This document shows, piece by piece, positions 16,851 to 26,246 of a stretch of 64,000 nt of DNA; position 1 is the first letter of the stretch, and every line of letters begins with the position of its first letter. Under the pieces are notes generated by a model. The model saw nothing but the letters and a program-made list of their open reading frames with translations, had not been told where the DNA came from and ran no database searches. Made by a program: the position numbers and the translations under genes. The stretch spans positions 4,435,977 through 4,499,976 of the forward strand of contig NC_018068.1 of the NCBI RefSeq assembly GCF_000255115.2. The letters run 5' to 3'. The stretch comes from Desulfosporosinus acidiphilus SJ4 (GTDB lineage Bacteria; Bacillota; Desulfitobacteriia; Desulfitobacteriales; Desulfitobacteriaceae).

Positions 16851-16963
16851 GGATTCGATTTATTGAATCGAAGAACGGAATCAGTTGTATTATTTAGAGT
16901 TAAAACCATCATTATTTTATGGACTTAAGTGCTAATTCATGAGTTTTAGTATTCGGTAATAGA

Positions 16964-17470
16964 TTATCGTTCATATCTTGGTCTGTACCGCAGCCAGCCG
17001 TACTGGAAAGACCTGTGAATCAAAGGATAGGTGATTGGAACGAGAACAGCATTGTATAATGCGACTCCAAACACTAATTGGGCTATGTCAGCCATCGACC
17101 ATTGCAGTCCTGCTCCCAAGGCCAAAAAAGCTACACAAATTTGCCCAACCGCCGTAACTATGAAGACCATGAACGTTGTCAGCAAGAAATTTTCCCGATA
17201 CCAGCGTTCCGTCAGCCAGTTGCTTAAGAAGGCCACTACTAAGAGAGTAAGAGTATACATTCCTATATACCGGCCTAAATAAAAGTCTTCCAACAGCCCC
17301 GCACCTAAACCCCAAAGCAAACTGGAAAGCCGCCGGTGGTGCGCGGCCATATAGATGGTCAAGAGCATGAGAAGATCCGGTTTAATGCCTGACCAGGCCC
17401 AAAAGTGGAAAAGCGTCCCCGGCAAGATCAAGCTTAGAAGAAACATGACTGTAATCAGGATGTAGCGCAT
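16964..17470 (-). CDS. mreD: Rod shape-determining protein MreD
   Basis: Small integral membrane component of the MreBCD elongasome. It is 168 residues with five or six hydrophobic helices and the family stretch GIKPDLLMLLTIYMA near the N-terminus, followed by LLWGLGAGLLEDFYLGRYIG. The start ATG overlaps the end of mreC, so the two are translationally coupled. mrdA follows. Sequence conservation is low in this family, so the assignment rests on topology, those motifs and position. Confidence 0.9.
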   Translation of the reverse strand: MRYILITVMFLLSLILPGTLFHFWAWSGIKPDLLMLLTIYMAAHHRRLSSLLWGLGAGLLEDFYLGRYIGMYTLTLLVVAFLSNWLTERWYRENFLLTTFMVFIVTAVGQICVAFLALGAGLQWSMADIAQLVFGVALYNAVLVPITYPLIHRSFQYGWLRYRPRYER

Positions 17471-18339
17471 TATTTTGCCCCCACCATTTTCACAATATAG
17501 ACTTCTTCAAGAGAATCAAAGTCAACCAAGGGTTCGATGTATGCCGTCTTGAGCAGACCGGAAGGGTCAAGCTCGATTTCTTTAACTTTCCCGATGGGGA
17601 CATCTTGAGGGTAAACTCCGCCCTGACCGGAAGTCAGGACCAGATTTCCAACATTGACATTATCCGCCCGGCGAAAGAGCATTTCCAAATTCCCCTCAGG
17701 GGTCAGACGAGAACCCCGTTTATAAGTACCCTGTACAATTCCGAAGGTACCATTGCCTGCACTATCGCGCACGACAGCACTTACTTGTCCTTCACCATCG
17801 AGAATCATCAGAACTTCAGACGTTGTCGGTGAAACACTAACAACCTTACCCACCAAACCTAAGTCTCCGATCACAGGATCATTAATCTGAACCCCATCAT
17901 TGCTTCCTCGATTTACAGTCAATGTGCTGTACCAGGATGTCGGGTTGCGATTGATGATCGTTGCCCCTACTTTGGTATACTTATCAAGGGTCGGGCTGCG
18001 AAATACTCCTTGGTCAAGTTCTGAGTATCGCAAGCCGGCCAGCACTTGTTCTTTAAGTTTTAGGTTATCACCGGTAAGCTGATCTACTTTTTTGTGTAAT
18101 TCTTGATTTTCCTGCTCAACATTTCTGAAATTCCACAGAACTTTGGTATTATCTCGAATTCCGTTTCCCAACTGAAGAATAGGCTTCTCTACGACACTCA
18201 ACACTCTTTGCATAGCTCCCCCTACGGGATTGGGGAACCGGCTGCCAAGACCCGTCAAGCGAATACTTATTAATACGCCCAGCAACAGAAAGAAAACGAG
18301 AACCGCAATTCCCGTTACATTAACTCTCTTCCCCACCAA
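17470..18339 (-). CDS. mreC: Rod shape-determining protein MreC
   Basis: Bitopic scaffold linking MreB filaments to the extracellular PBPs. 289 residues: an N-terminal membrane helix (GIAVLVFFLLLGVLISIRL), a periplasmic-side coiled coil (NVEQENQELHKKVDQL), then paired beta-barrel domains with typical motifs INRNPTSWYSTLTVNRGSND and VLTSGQGGVYPQDVPIGKV. Start TTG with GGGGAGGAATC upstream; GTG one codon later is possible. It lies 18 bases behind mreB. Confidence 0.94.
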   Translation of the reverse strand: MVGKRVNVTGIAVLVFFLLLGVLISIRLTGLGSRFPNPVGGAMQRVLSVVEKPILQLGNGIRDNTKVLWNFRNVEQENQELHKKVDQLTGDNLKLKEQVLAGLRYSELDQGVFRSPTLDKYTKVGATIINRNPTSWYSTLTVNRGSNDGVQINDPVIGDLGLVGKVVSVSPTTSEVLMILDGEGQVSAVVRDSAGNGTFGIVQGTYKRGSRLTPEGNLEMLFRRADNVNVGNLVLTSGQGGVYPQDVPIGKVKEIELDPSGLLKTAYIEPLVDFDSLEEVYIVKMVGAK

Positions 18340-18357
18340 GATTCCTCCCCGCTATTC

Positions 18358-19377
18358 CTAGCTTTTTTGCGAGGCAGCTATTTTACGAAGGACATCAGCG
18401 TGTTCCAGGACATGTCCTGTCCCGTGAACAACACAAGACAGAGGGTCCTCCGCCAAGTGCACCGCAATGCCTGTTTCATCGGATATCAGCCGATCAAGAT
18501 TGCGAAGCAATGAGCCTCCGCCCGCCATCATAATTCCTCGGTCCATAATGTCGGAAGATAATTCCGGCGGAGTCTTCTCCAGGCACGATTTAACCGCATC
18601 AACAATGGCCATCACCGGTTCCTGCAAGGCTTCTTGGATTTCCTCTGCAGAGACATCAATGGTTTTTGGAAGTCCTGTTAATAAATCTCGCCCGCGCACC
18701 GTGTAATTGCCCGGTTCAGCCATATAAGCATAACCGATTTCAAATTTCAGGGACTCAGCGGTGCGGTAACCCACCATTAAATTATATCGTCTCTTAATAT
18801 GAGCTACAATGGCATCGTCCATCTCGTCTCCTGCCACTCGGATTGAACGGCTGGTTACGATTCCTCCCAGAGATATGACTGCAACTTCTGTGGTGCCGCC
18901 GCCAATGTCTACAATCATATTGCCTGTCGGTTCACTGACCGGAAGTCCTGCGCCGATGGCTGCTGCCATCGGTTCTTCCAGAATCATGGGATCCTTGGCA
19001 CCGGCGGCCATGGCAGCTTCTTTAACTGCGCGTTCTTCAACGGGTGTAACACCGGAAGGCACACAAATGACCACCCTGGGGCGAATAAAAGGATGATCCG
19101 TTCCGAGAGCACGGCTGATAAAGTATTTCAACATTTTCTGAGTAATATTAAAATCCGAAATAACCCCGTCTTTAAGAGGGCGAATAGCCACAATATTGCT
19201 GGGAGTACGGCCAATCATTTCCTTAGCTTTGTCTCCGACTGCCATTGGGGTCTTCGTCATAATATCCATCGCAACAACGGAGGGTTCACGTACAACAATA
19301 CCTTTTCCCTTTAAATGAACTAATGAGTTCGCTGTCCCAAGGTCAATCCCTAAATCCCGGCTGAAAAAACTAAACAT
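18358..19377 (-). CDS. mreB: Rod shape-determining actin homologue MreB
   Basis: Cytoplasmic actin-like ATPase that organises lateral wall synthesis. 339 residues from ATG 19375-19377 (GGAAGGAG site). The N-terminus has the amphipathic [18 protein letters not shown], which is membrane-binding plus phosphate-1 loop. Further motifs are [45 protein letters not shown] and [10 protein letters not shown]. First gene of mreBCD-mrdA; 170 bases without a gene separate it from radC. Confidence 0.96.
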   Translation of the reverse strand: MFSFFSRDLGIDLGTANSLVHLKGKGIVVREPSVVAMDIMTKTPMAVGDKAKEMIGRTPSNIVAIRPLKDGVISDFNITQKMLKYFISRALGTDHPFIRPRVVICVPSGVTPVEERAVKEAAMAAGAKDPMILEEPMAAAIGAGLPVSEPTGNMIVDIGGGTTEVAVISLGGIVTSRSIRVAGDEMDDAIVAHIKRRYNLMVGYRTAESLKFEIGYAYMAEPGNYTVRGRDLLTGLPKTIDVSAEEIQEALQEPVMAIVDAVKSCLEKTPPELSSDIMDRGIMMAGGGSLLRNLDRLISDETGIAVHLAEDPLSCVVHGTGHVLEHADVLRKIAASQKS

Positions 19378-19548
19378 GGTTTGTAAAAACTCCTTCCAGT
19401 CACACTCTCTATACGAACAGTATACCCGTTCAAACCTAAAATTACCAAACGCCAAATATTATACCATAGTTCTAATTTCCTGATCTTCAGATTTTAGATC
19501 TGATTTCAGATCTTTAGATCTTTAGATTTATTCGAACCCCGAACCTCG

Positions 19549-20232
19549 CTATATGACTCCCCGTTCCTTCAAGCTGACATAACGGTTATCCCCAATGATA
19601 ACGTGATCAAGAACCTCAATACCGAGAATCTTTCCCCCGTCTGCCAGGCGGCGGGTAACTTCTATGTCTTCCTTACTGGGAGTCGGGTCACCGCTGGGAT
19701 GATTATGTAATAAAATAATAGCATTCGAATTTCTCCGAATGGCTTCTTTAAAACATTCTCTGGGATGAACCAGCGATGAATTGAGTGAACCAATCGAGAT
19801 GGGGCTGATCCCCAAGACATGATTTTTTGTCGAGAGGGAAACCACCCGAAAATGCTCCCTGTCCAAATAGCGCATTTCTTCCATAACAATATGCGCCACA
19901 TCTTGCGGCGAATTAACGGTCGGCCTAGACATGGGGTCCACTGAAACTGATCGGCGACCCAATTCTAGAGCAGCCTTTAACTCGGCGGACTTCGCCTTTC
20001 CTAAACCGTGAATCTGAGCTAATTCATGAACCGTAAGCTTTCCTAACCCCGAAAGGCCGCCTACCCCTGCCAGAATACGTTCTGCCAGTGTTAAAACGTT
20101 TTCCCCTTTAAGGCCTGTACGCAGGAGGATTGCCAGGATTTCGCTGTTAGACAGCACCTCCGGTCCTAATAAACAAAGTCTTTCCCGCGGCAGCAGTTCC
20201 TCAGGTAGATCTTTCAGACGCCGATACTCCAT
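19549..20232 (-). CDS. radC: RadC family JAMM/MPN protein
   Basis: 227-residue protein with an N-terminal helix-hairpin-helix region (LTVHELAQIHGLGKAKSAELKAA) and a C-terminal JAMM metalloprotease-like fold with the metal motif HNHPSGDPTPSKED. The historic link to DNA repair is unproven and its real function is unknown. Its ATG, with GAGGTGAATC upstream, lies inside the last 32 bases of maf in another frame, so the genes are probably coupled. The maf-radC-mreB order is common in Firmicutes. Confidence 0.93.
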   Translation of the reverse strand: MEYRRLKDLPEELLPRERLCLLGPEVLSNSEILAILLRTGLKGENVLTLAERILAGVGGLSGLGKLTVHELAQIHGLGKAKSAELKAALELGRRSVSVDPMSRPTVNSPQDVAHIVMEEMRYLDREHFRVVSLSTKNHVLGISPISIGSLNSSLVHPRECFKEAIRRNSNAIILLHNHPSGDPTPSKEDIEVTRRLADGGKILGIEVLDHVIIGDNRYVSLKERGVI

Positions 20233-20839
20233 GATTCACCTCGCGTGAAGCGATATTTGCCTGCATAATCCCCCACGCCTTAAGTTCATCTGTTAAGTAT
20301 TCCATCGGAAGCCCAATAACATTTGTCAGTGATCCCTCAACAGAAGTGACAAACTTTCTGGCTTCTCCCTGAATTCCATAGGCACCCGCTTTATCCATCG
20401 GTTCTCCGCTTTTGACATAGTCTTTAATTTCCTGAGGGGACATTTGACGGAAAACCACAAAAGTTTCAATTACCTCAGTCTTCAGTTTTCCAAACCCATT
20501 CAACAAGGCCACACCGGTCAGAACAACATGAGTTCGTCCACTTAACTCTTGCAGCATTTCCTCTGCTTCCTGCGGATTTGACGGTTTACCTAAGATTCGG
20601 GTATCCAACACAACCATGGTGTCAGCTCCCAGCACAACATCCAAAGAGTCTCCTCCGAGTTTAAGCCACTGCTGAAGACCTGCTCTCGCTTTGCGTTCTG
20701 CCAATTCTCTAACTCCAGGCTTCGGTAGCATTCCAACCGGCAGCGTCTCAGAGACAGTCGATCTAACCGTTTGAAATAAAAAGCCGGCCTCTTGAAGCAG
20801 CATTGCTCTCCTGGGAGATGTGGATGCAAGAACAAGCAT
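20201..20839 (-). CDS. maf: Maf nucleotide pyrophosphatase
   Basis: House-cleaning nucleoside triphosphate pyrophosphatase of the Maf/YhdE type, which hydrolyses dTTP, UTP or modified nucleotides. 212 residues from ATG 20837-20839 (AAGGAAGTGG site), opening with the signature MLVLASTSPRRAMLLQEAG. Conserved LGADTMVVLD and the segment KAGAYGIQGEARKFVTSVEGS follow. The last ~11 residues overlap radC. It starts immediately downstream of the DUF4321 gene. Confidence 0.93.
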   Translation of the reverse strand: MLVLASTSPRRAMLLQEAGFLFQTVRSTVSETLPVGMLPKPGVRELAERKARAGLQQWLKLGGDSLDVVLGADTMVVLDTRILGKPSNPQEAEEMLQELSGRTHVVLTGVALLNGFGKLKTEVIETFVVFRQMSPQEIKDYVKSGEPMDKAGAYGIQGEARKFVTSVEGSLTNVIGLPMEYLTDELKAWGIMQANIASREVNHGVSASERST

Positions 20840-20840
20840 C

Positions 20841-21104
20841 TTACCACTTCCTTGATAACATATATCCACCCAGCGCACCTAAAAGTGTGGCACTGGTAAT
20901 GCTTAGACGAAAGCCAAAGGAAAGCGAGAGAAAAAAGAAATCGAGATAAGTATGTGACGGAAAATCAATGACAGCCGGCTTTAAAAATGGTGCAAATATG
21001 CCATATTTATCCAAGCCAAACCCGACTAGAGTCCCAAGGGCAGCTCCTATTAAAATGAGCAATATCATTCTCCCTGTCCCTGAAGAATTTCGCCCAACCG
21101 CCAT
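20841..21104 (-). CDS. DUF4321 family small membrane protein
   Basis: 87-residue membrane protein with two or three hydrophobic helices (MILLILIGAALGTLVGFGLD, LDFFFLSLSFGFRL and SITSATLLGALGGYMLS). DUF4321 genes are commonly found before maf in Clostridia; the function is unknown. ATG 21102-21104 is chosen for the GGAAGGGG site; an ATG six codons upstream has none. It abuts maf, suggesting co-transcription as the first gene of the shape operon. Confidence 0.85.
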   Translation of the reverse strand: MAVGRNSSGTGRMILLILIGAALGTLVGFGLDKYGIFAPFLKPAVIDFPSHTYLDFFFLSLSFGFRLSITSATLLGALGGYMLSRKW

Positions 21105-21263
21105 AGTTTTTTCCCCTTCCATCGTCAGAAATTCAGTCTTTTATCTAGAAATCCCCAAACTATGACTTCTCATTTAGTGTAGCATCTTACCCTTGACTAA
21201 GCAAGTTCGTACCCCCTGCCGGAAGCCTAAAAAAAGACATACTTTTATTAAAGCTGCAAAGTG

Positions 21264-21317
21264 AGGAACGGTTCTTTACTGCACGAAACAGAGTTCATAC
21301 AATAAAGAACCGCTCCT
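21264..21317. repeat. 15-bp inverted repeat with 24-nt loop
   Basis: AGGAACGGTTCTTTA (21264-21278) pairs with TAAAGAACCGCTCCT (21303-21317), one mismatch. It follows the tiny ORF at 21327-21419 and could be its terminator, although no U run is present. The arm contains ACGGTTC, resembling the core of the dispersed GGGACGGTYC repeats elsewhere in the window. Confidence 0.5.
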
Positions 21318-21326
21318 GGTTCCATT

Positions 21327-21419
21327 CTAACGCGGCAGAATGCCGGCAACAATTATAACGACTAAGGCGATCACGATACATACCCCAATAATAATTTTGT
21401 TCTGCTTTCCAGCGTTCAT
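21327..21419 (-). CDS. Possible 30-residue single-pass membrane peptide
   Basis: A 30-codon frame from ATG (21417-21419) to TAG encodes a polar N-terminus (MNAGKQNK) followed by an Ile/Val-rich transmembrane helix and a short GILPR tail. The layout suits a small membrane peptide. A promoter-like sequence lies upstream at 21491-21520 and a hairpin follows. Against it: there is no clear ribosome site before the ATG. No family is recognised. Confidence 0.4.
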   Translation of the reverse strand: MNAGKQNKIIIGVCIVIALVVIIVAGILPR

Positions 21420-21490
21420 TTTATGCCACGGTAATCGTCGATCCGACAAACCAAGCGTCCCCCTATGTCTAATTTTTACTCTTACTGTAA

Positions 21491-21520
21491 AATATAGTTA
21501 AGAACGTGTAAATAGTCCAA
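21491..21520 (-). promoter_or_regulatory. Sigma-A-like promoter for the small ORF/DUF4321 region
   Basis: On the minus strand TTGGAC (21515-21520) and TATATT (21491-21496) are 18 bases apart. An overlapping TTGACA lies just upstream, at about 21534-21539. It faces the tiny ORF and the DUF4321-maf-radC-mre cluster. Confidence 0.45.
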
Positions 21521-21637
21521 ATAGCCTATCCTTTGTCAAATCTTCGACACATCTCTCTCGTCATTTTTAGGATAGGACGATGGTACCGGATGTTTATGGC
21601 AAATTCCTCCACAAGGGCGCGGCATCCTATTTTGACC

Positions 21638-22198
21638 TTAAGTCTCCTTGGTCTTGGCTAAGGCCGCAATCTTACTGATTGTTTTCCAGTTTCGCATGGT
21701 TGCCGGAACTCCAAGCTTATAGAGATTATTGGCAAGTTGTGAGTTTCGAATACTCTGGTGAAGCAAAAGAAATACATCCCGACCAATAATTTGAAATTGA
21801 TTATTCGTGTTTGCGTAGGTATCCAAAGACACGATCTTTTCCTTTAAAGGTTCATGAGTCAACAATGCCACATATTGGCTCTCAAAATCCGACCCCTCTG
21901 CCGCTGCAGCGGTTTCTTCCTCAGAGAATGGGTAATCCGAAATCAGTTGCTGCAGCTCTGCTGATGTCCTCAAAACCACCGTCACTGAAAACCCAAAAGT
22001 CGCCTCGATTTGATGTTCCAGTCTGTTCCGAAGAGATTCCTCTTGTTCATTTGATTTAAACAAGACATTACCGCTTTGTATATACGTTTGCACATCGGAA
22101 AGACCCATTGCTTCAAATACCTTTTTTAGATCCACCATCTTTATAACATTCTTTCCGCCTACATTTATGCCGCGCAATAGCGCGATATAAGTTGTCAT
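21638..22198 (-). CDS. DUF1697 family protein
   Basis: 186-residue cytoplasmic protein of the DUF1697 family. Diagnostic stretches are MTTYIALLRGINVGGKNVIKM at the N-terminus, YIQSGNVLFKS near residue 40, and the closing GVPATMRNWKTISKIAAL. The structure is a ferredoxin-like fold and the biological role is unknown. ATG is preceded by AAGGAG. It stands alone between the shape cluster and a repeat-rich gap, and could be accessory. Confidence 0.92.
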   Translation of the reverse strand: MTTYIALLRGINVGGKNVIKMVDLKKVFEAMGLSDVQTYIQSGNVLFKSNEQEESLRNRLEHQIEATFGFSVTVVLRTSAELQQLISDYPFSEEETAAAAEGSDFESQYVALLTHEPLKEKIVSLDTYANTNNQFQIIGRDVFLLLHQSIRNSQLANNLYKLGVPATMRNWKTISKIAALAKTKET

Positions 22199-22439
22199 GT
22201 TGCCGGCTCCTTTTTCAGTTAAGTACTAAGTACAAAAATATTACGCGTCTTTTCTTCCAATATAGTTCCAGTGCCGTCATGTTCGATTATATTATTGTCT
22301 GCAATTTCCGAATACTGAACCAGGAACAATATGTCAGTGCAATAATTTTCTATGATGGACCTGATTAGCTATGAATAGGACCGAATATTTGCGAATCTGT
22401 AATAGGCATAGGTAAAGAGCTATCCCCTTCTTGAGGATA

Positions 22440-22550
22440 CCTCTTTACCCCTTATCTCTTTATCTCTTTATCTATTTATCTATTTATCTATTTATCTCGT
22501 TACCCCTTTTATCTCTTTACCTTTTTATCACTTTATCTTTTTACTTTAAA
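22440..22550. repeat. Pyrimidine-rich 8-bp microsatellite-like tract
   Basis: Many near-tandem copies of TTTATCTA and variants such as TTTATCTC and CTTTATC, with strong strand asymmetry (almost no G on the plus strand). It fills part of the 395-base gap between the DUF1697 gene and the secreted repeat protein, in which no gene is seen. Confidence 0.75.
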
Positions 22551-22594
22551 TTTTTTCCTTTCTTGAGTCCCACTGTTTAGATCTATACCTGCAT

Positions 22595-24163
22595 CTATTT
22601 TAAATCAGCGGGCATATTTCCAATATTCAGCGCAGTTTTGACTCCGGTTTCTTTATCTGTTATGGAAACTATAATTGTTTTATCTGAGTCATTTAAATTA
22701 TAGGTTATTGTACAAGTTCTATCTTTTGGCTGTAAAGATATCATTGAATTGACTGAGGAACTCAAAACAAGTTGAGATGCAGAAACTTTTGATGTAATAT
22801 CTGTTCCTTCTTTGTTAAGTATTTGATATTGCAACTGAGCGTAGGATTTAAACGTAATCATATCCGTAGGGATGAAAGAGATTTGAGCTATTTTCAGATC
22901 ATCGGTATTGCTACCTATCGTATTATCTGATTCCGAACTTGCCAGGTTTAGTAACGCTGAAACACCGATACCTTTTTCGTGCCTTAAACTAACCAGGATT
23001 TGTGGGTCACTCTTCGAAAAATCATACGTTATCGTTCCTATCCCTGTTGATGGATCTAAACTTACGGCAGCTTTGGTGGTGCTGGTTAAGGCAGTAACAT
23101 TGAGATCTGTTGCCGGAACCGCCTTGGTGATATCCATATAATTATGGTCTAATATTTTGTATTGGAAGGTTGCTGTATCCGTTCCGGTCTTTGTTAAATC
23201 ACCTGAAACAAAACTAATTCTGTAAATTGCCGAAGCAGTCGTTGATTGAACTGGGTCCGGAGTTGAATTCACGGATATTGCCGAGTCAGTGGTTGATTCA
23301 GTTGTAGAATCTGCAGTTATTGCTGAGCCGGTGGTTGACTCATCCGCCGAATTTACGGATATTGCTGAATCAGTCGTTGATTCAGTCGTTGATTCTGCTG
23401 ATATTGCCGAAGAAGTTGTAGTTTGAACTGGATCCGGAACTGGGTCTAACCCTAATGTATTTAAGACAGCAGTTATTCCTGTCCGTTTATCTCTAAGCGT
23501 GGTTCTGATAAGCTGATTCGTCTCGGAGGTATTAAAGGTTATGATACCTGTTCCTGTGGAGGGATCTAAATCAACACTTGAATCAATTGATGAAAACGCT
23601 TCGATCTCGGAAGCGGGAATTTCTTGAGTAATATCATTTATGAAATTGATTATTTGATATTTGAAGGTGGCAGTGTTGGGTCCGGTCTTAGTTAAAGAAT
23701 CGGAAAGAAAATGAATTCCATCGACCCTTTTAAGGCTATCTGCATCAGAATTGCCTATGATTAAAGTTTTCGAGTCTCCGCTGCAATATCTGGGCGTTAA
23801 GAAAATTTTAATGTATTTGTCGGCTTCAGAAAAATTATAGGTCAGGGTACAGGTCCCAGTTAGGGGATCTAAGCTGGCAGCGGCTCTTCCTCCGCCATTT
23901 TCCCAACCATCTGTGGAAATTCTCGCGTCTACCGTTAGATCGGAAGCAGGGACCTCAGAAGTTATGTCTATGCCATGTACACCAAATAATTTGTAGTGGA
24001 AAGTTCCTGTGGTTGGGCTGGACATAACTAATCGATCTCCAACAATTTGAGTAGATAGTGGGTCTGGCCAGCCATGGGATAGGGGCAAAGCAAAAACGTT
24101 GGTGGAGGAAATAAGTAAGAATATTAAGACAACTACCAAGGAGTTTCGGATAGTTTTAAACAT
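22595..24163 (-). CDS. Secreted repeat protein with Ser/Thr-rich linker, unknown function
   Basis: About 522 residues from ATG 24161-24163 (AGAGGTG site). A signal peptide (IRNSLVVVLIFLLISSTNVFA) is followed by four diverged copies of an about 85-residue beta-rich unit. Each has a core like TKTGTDTATFQYKIL, then DIT-x-VPATDL, SLDPSTGTGTITYNFS and a final LNLA-type strand. Between units 2 and 3 lies a low-complexity linker built from SAISxxSTTESTTD. The units look like bacterial Ig-like modules, but no named family is certain. It is probably exported and surface-associated. Confidence 0.75.
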   Translation of the reverse strand: MFKTIRNSLVVVLIFLLISSTNVFALPLSHGWPDPLSTQIVGDRLVMSSPTTGTFHYKLFGVHGIDITSEVPASDLTVDARISTDGWENGGGRAAASLDPLTGTCTLTYNFSEADKYIKIFLTPRYCSGDSKTLIIGNSDADSLKRVDGIHFLSDSLTKTGPNTATFKYQIINFINDITQEIPASEIEAFSSIDSSVDLDPSTGTGIITFNTSETNQLIRTTLRDKRTGITAVLNTLGLDPVPDPVQTTTSSAISAESTTESTTDSAISVNSADESTTGSAITADSTTESTTDSAISVNSTPDPVQSTTASAIYRISFVSGDLTKTGTDTATFQYKILDHNYMDITKAVPATDLNVTALTSTTKAAVSLDPSTGIGTITYDFSKSDPQILVSLRHEKGIGVSALLNLASSESDNTIGSNTDDLKIAQISFIPTDMITFKSYAQLQYQILNKEGTDITSKVSASQLVLSSSVNSMISLQPKDRTCTITYNLNDSDKTIIVSITDKETGVKTALNIGNMPADLK

Positions 24164-24654
24164 ATTAGCAAACACCTCTTTCTGGTTAATTATACTTATT
24201 TGTTCATGGAGCAAGATTACTAAATACGAAATTCCCCAAATGGATAACCTTCGCTTTCATGTAACTATCGATACGTCATAACCCATGCCCAGTGATTAAA
24301 TCCAATACTATTTATTATCCGCCCCTCCTAATTCACAAAGCAGAAGCATTTTGGTATGATTCTCCGATTTTATTTTATATTTCTTTTTGTACTTCTATAT
24401 TTCTACGCCGTTGATATCCTCACTAGTCCTATTATATTAACTCACTCAAACGGACCGATGCTAAAGTCAATAGTCGGCAATTTTCCTATTGTAACTAATT
24501 TTGCTTTCCACGATAAAATTTGATATAACGCAGGGAAAAAGCAGCAGGTATAATCTTTATATTTTCTACAGGCTCATGAATATTCCTTCTAAGTAAGTAA
24601 AATAATGGATTCCTGTCCATTCAATTTTCCCGCATGCCTATAGTAGTAAGTCTT
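24164..24654. other. Intergenic gap without recognised gene
   Basis: AT-rich DNA between the secreted repeat protein and the aspA terminator. Neither strand has an ORF with a credible ribosome site. The promoter of the secreted protein should lie at its left edge, but I cannot place it with confidence. Confidence 0.5.
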
Positions 24655-24702
24655 TAATAAAAACTAGAAAGAGCATAATGTGCCTCTAACACATTATGCT
24701 CT
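24655..24702 (-). terminator. Terminator downstream of aspA
   Basis: A perfect 13-bp stem (24670-24682 with 24690-24702, AGAGCATAATGTG and complement) with a 7-nt loop is followed on the minus strand by TTTCTAGTTTTTATT. It lies about 110 bases beyond the aspA stop. Confidence 0.8.
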
Positions 24703-24809
24703 CCATGGATGGGCTGCTTTTGCTTTTCACGTCACGTCATATTAAGACAATCAACGTTGCAAACGCGATCATCAATGACGTCACTTGATAACATCTATTG
24801 GCCTTTCGG

Positions 24810-26219
24810 TTATTTTCTCTTTAACAGTTCCGCACCGGCAATACCTGGTTTGGTCATTTCATAAGGATGTAAAATCAAATCCAGTTCCTCCGAAGTTAAG
24901 ACTCCCTTTTCCAGTACAATATCACGAACGGGCCGGCCGCTCATAATCGCTTCCTTGGCCACTCCGGAGGCCACTTCATATCCTACATGCGGATTGATGG
25001 CAGTGACAATTCCAACGCTGTTTTCCACCATATTCCGGCATCGTTCCACATTTGCTGTGATCCCTGCCACACAGCGTTCTCGAAAAACGCGAATAACGTT
25101 GCGCAAAATATCCAGGGATTGAAGCAAATTAAACACGATTACTGGCTCCATAACATTAAGCTCAAGCTGCCCAGCACCACAAGCTAAGGCAATTGTAAAA
25201 TCATTTCCCTGCACCTGAAAAGATACTTGATTAACCACTTCAGCCATCACTGGGTTTACTTTGCCCGGCATAATCGAAGATCCCGGCTGCATTGGAGGCA
25301 GATTAATTTCATTCAAGCCGGTTCGCGGCCCTGAAGCCATAAGGCGCAAATCATTTGCCACTTTGGAAAGATTAACGGCTAAGGTTTTTAAGACTCCCGA
25401 AACCTCCATGAAGGCATCCGTATTCTGTGTTGCATCGACCAAATCTTCGGCCATCCTCATTGGCAGGCCTGTCCATTCAACTAAACGTTCAGATACCTTT
25501 TCAATATACTTCGGATCAGCATTCAAGCCCGTTCCTACCGCGGTCGCGCCCATATTCATTACCTCAAGGGCCTGCATAGCCTGTTTCAAGCGCTTAAGGT
25601 CACGTCCCATCATATGAGCATAAGCCGAGAATTCCTGACCAAGGCGAATAGGCACCGCATCTTGCAAATGGGTCCTCCCCATTTTAATAATACCGTCAAA
25701 TTCCTGCGCTTTTTCCTCCAAAGATTGACGCAATTCATCTAAAGCCTTCATTAAATCCATGGCAACATTTAAACAGGCAATTCGAATTGCCGTAGGAAAG
25801 ACATCGTTAGTGCTTTGAGCCATATTCACATGAACATTAGGGTGAGCTTTAAAGTACTCGCCTTTTTTACCCCCAAGAATCTCGATAGCCCGATTAGCAA
25901 TGACCTCATTGGCATTCATATTAATTGAGGTTCCAGCCCCGCCTTGAATTACATCAACTACAAACTGGTCATGAAACTTCCCATCAATAAGTTCCTTAGA
26001 AGCTTCAACGATAGCCTTGCCGATAGCGGGACTGAGAGAACCAATAAACATATTAGCTTCAGCAGCAGCCCCTTTAACCATGCCCAGAGCCCGGATTAAT
26101 TCTCGGTGAGGATGATACCCTGTAATCGGAAAATTTTCGGTCGCCCTCAGTGTTTGAATTCCATAATAGACATCATCGGGAACATCATGAACCCCTATTA
26201 AATCTTTCTCCTGACGCAT
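24810..26219 (-). CDS. aspA: Aspartate ammonia-lyase
   Basis: Converts L-aspartate to fumarate and ammonia; cytoplasmic homotetramer of the aspartase/fumarase superfamily. 469 residues from ATG 26217-26219 (GGAGGAG site). The opening VYYGIQTLRATENFPITGY is aspartase-like rather than fumarase-like. The superfamily signature is GSSIMPGKVNP, with the catalytic-loop serine, and MAQSTNDVFPT and GRTHLQDAVPIRLGQEF line the active site. Monocistronic by its own promoter region and terminator. Palindromic GTATACAA repeats upstream suggest a dedicated regulator. Confidence 0.94.
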   Translation of the reverse strand: MRQEKDLIGVHDVPDDVYYGIQTLRATENFPITGYHPHRELIRALGMVKGAAAEANMFIGSLSPAIGKAIVEASKELIDGKFHDQFVVDVIQGGAGTSINMNANEVIANRAIEILGGKKGEYFKAHPNVHVNMAQSTNDVFPTAIRIACLNVAMDLMKALDELRQSLEEKAQEFDGIIKMGRTHLQDAVPIRLGQEFSAYAHMMGRDLKRLKQAMQALEVMNMGATAVGTGLNADPKYIEKVSERLVEWTGLPMRMAEDLVDATQNTDAFMEVSGVLKTLAVNLSKVANDLRLMASGPRTGLNEINLPPMQPGSSIMPGKVNPVMAEVVNQVSFQVQGNDFTIALACGAGQLELNVMEPVIVFNLLQSLDILRNVIRVFRERCVAGITANVERCRNMVENSVGIVTAINPHVGYEVASGVAKEAIMSGRPVRDIVLEKGVLTSEELDLILHPYEMTKPGIAGAELLKRK

Positions 26220-26246
26220 GCCACATCTCCTCCAATCTTTAAGCAA

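Noticed and set aside
21420-21480. Riboswitch before the small membrane ORF
   Set aside because: GGGGGACGC and TTACCG words resemble GEMM pieces, but the rest of the c-di-GMP aptamer cannot be formed.
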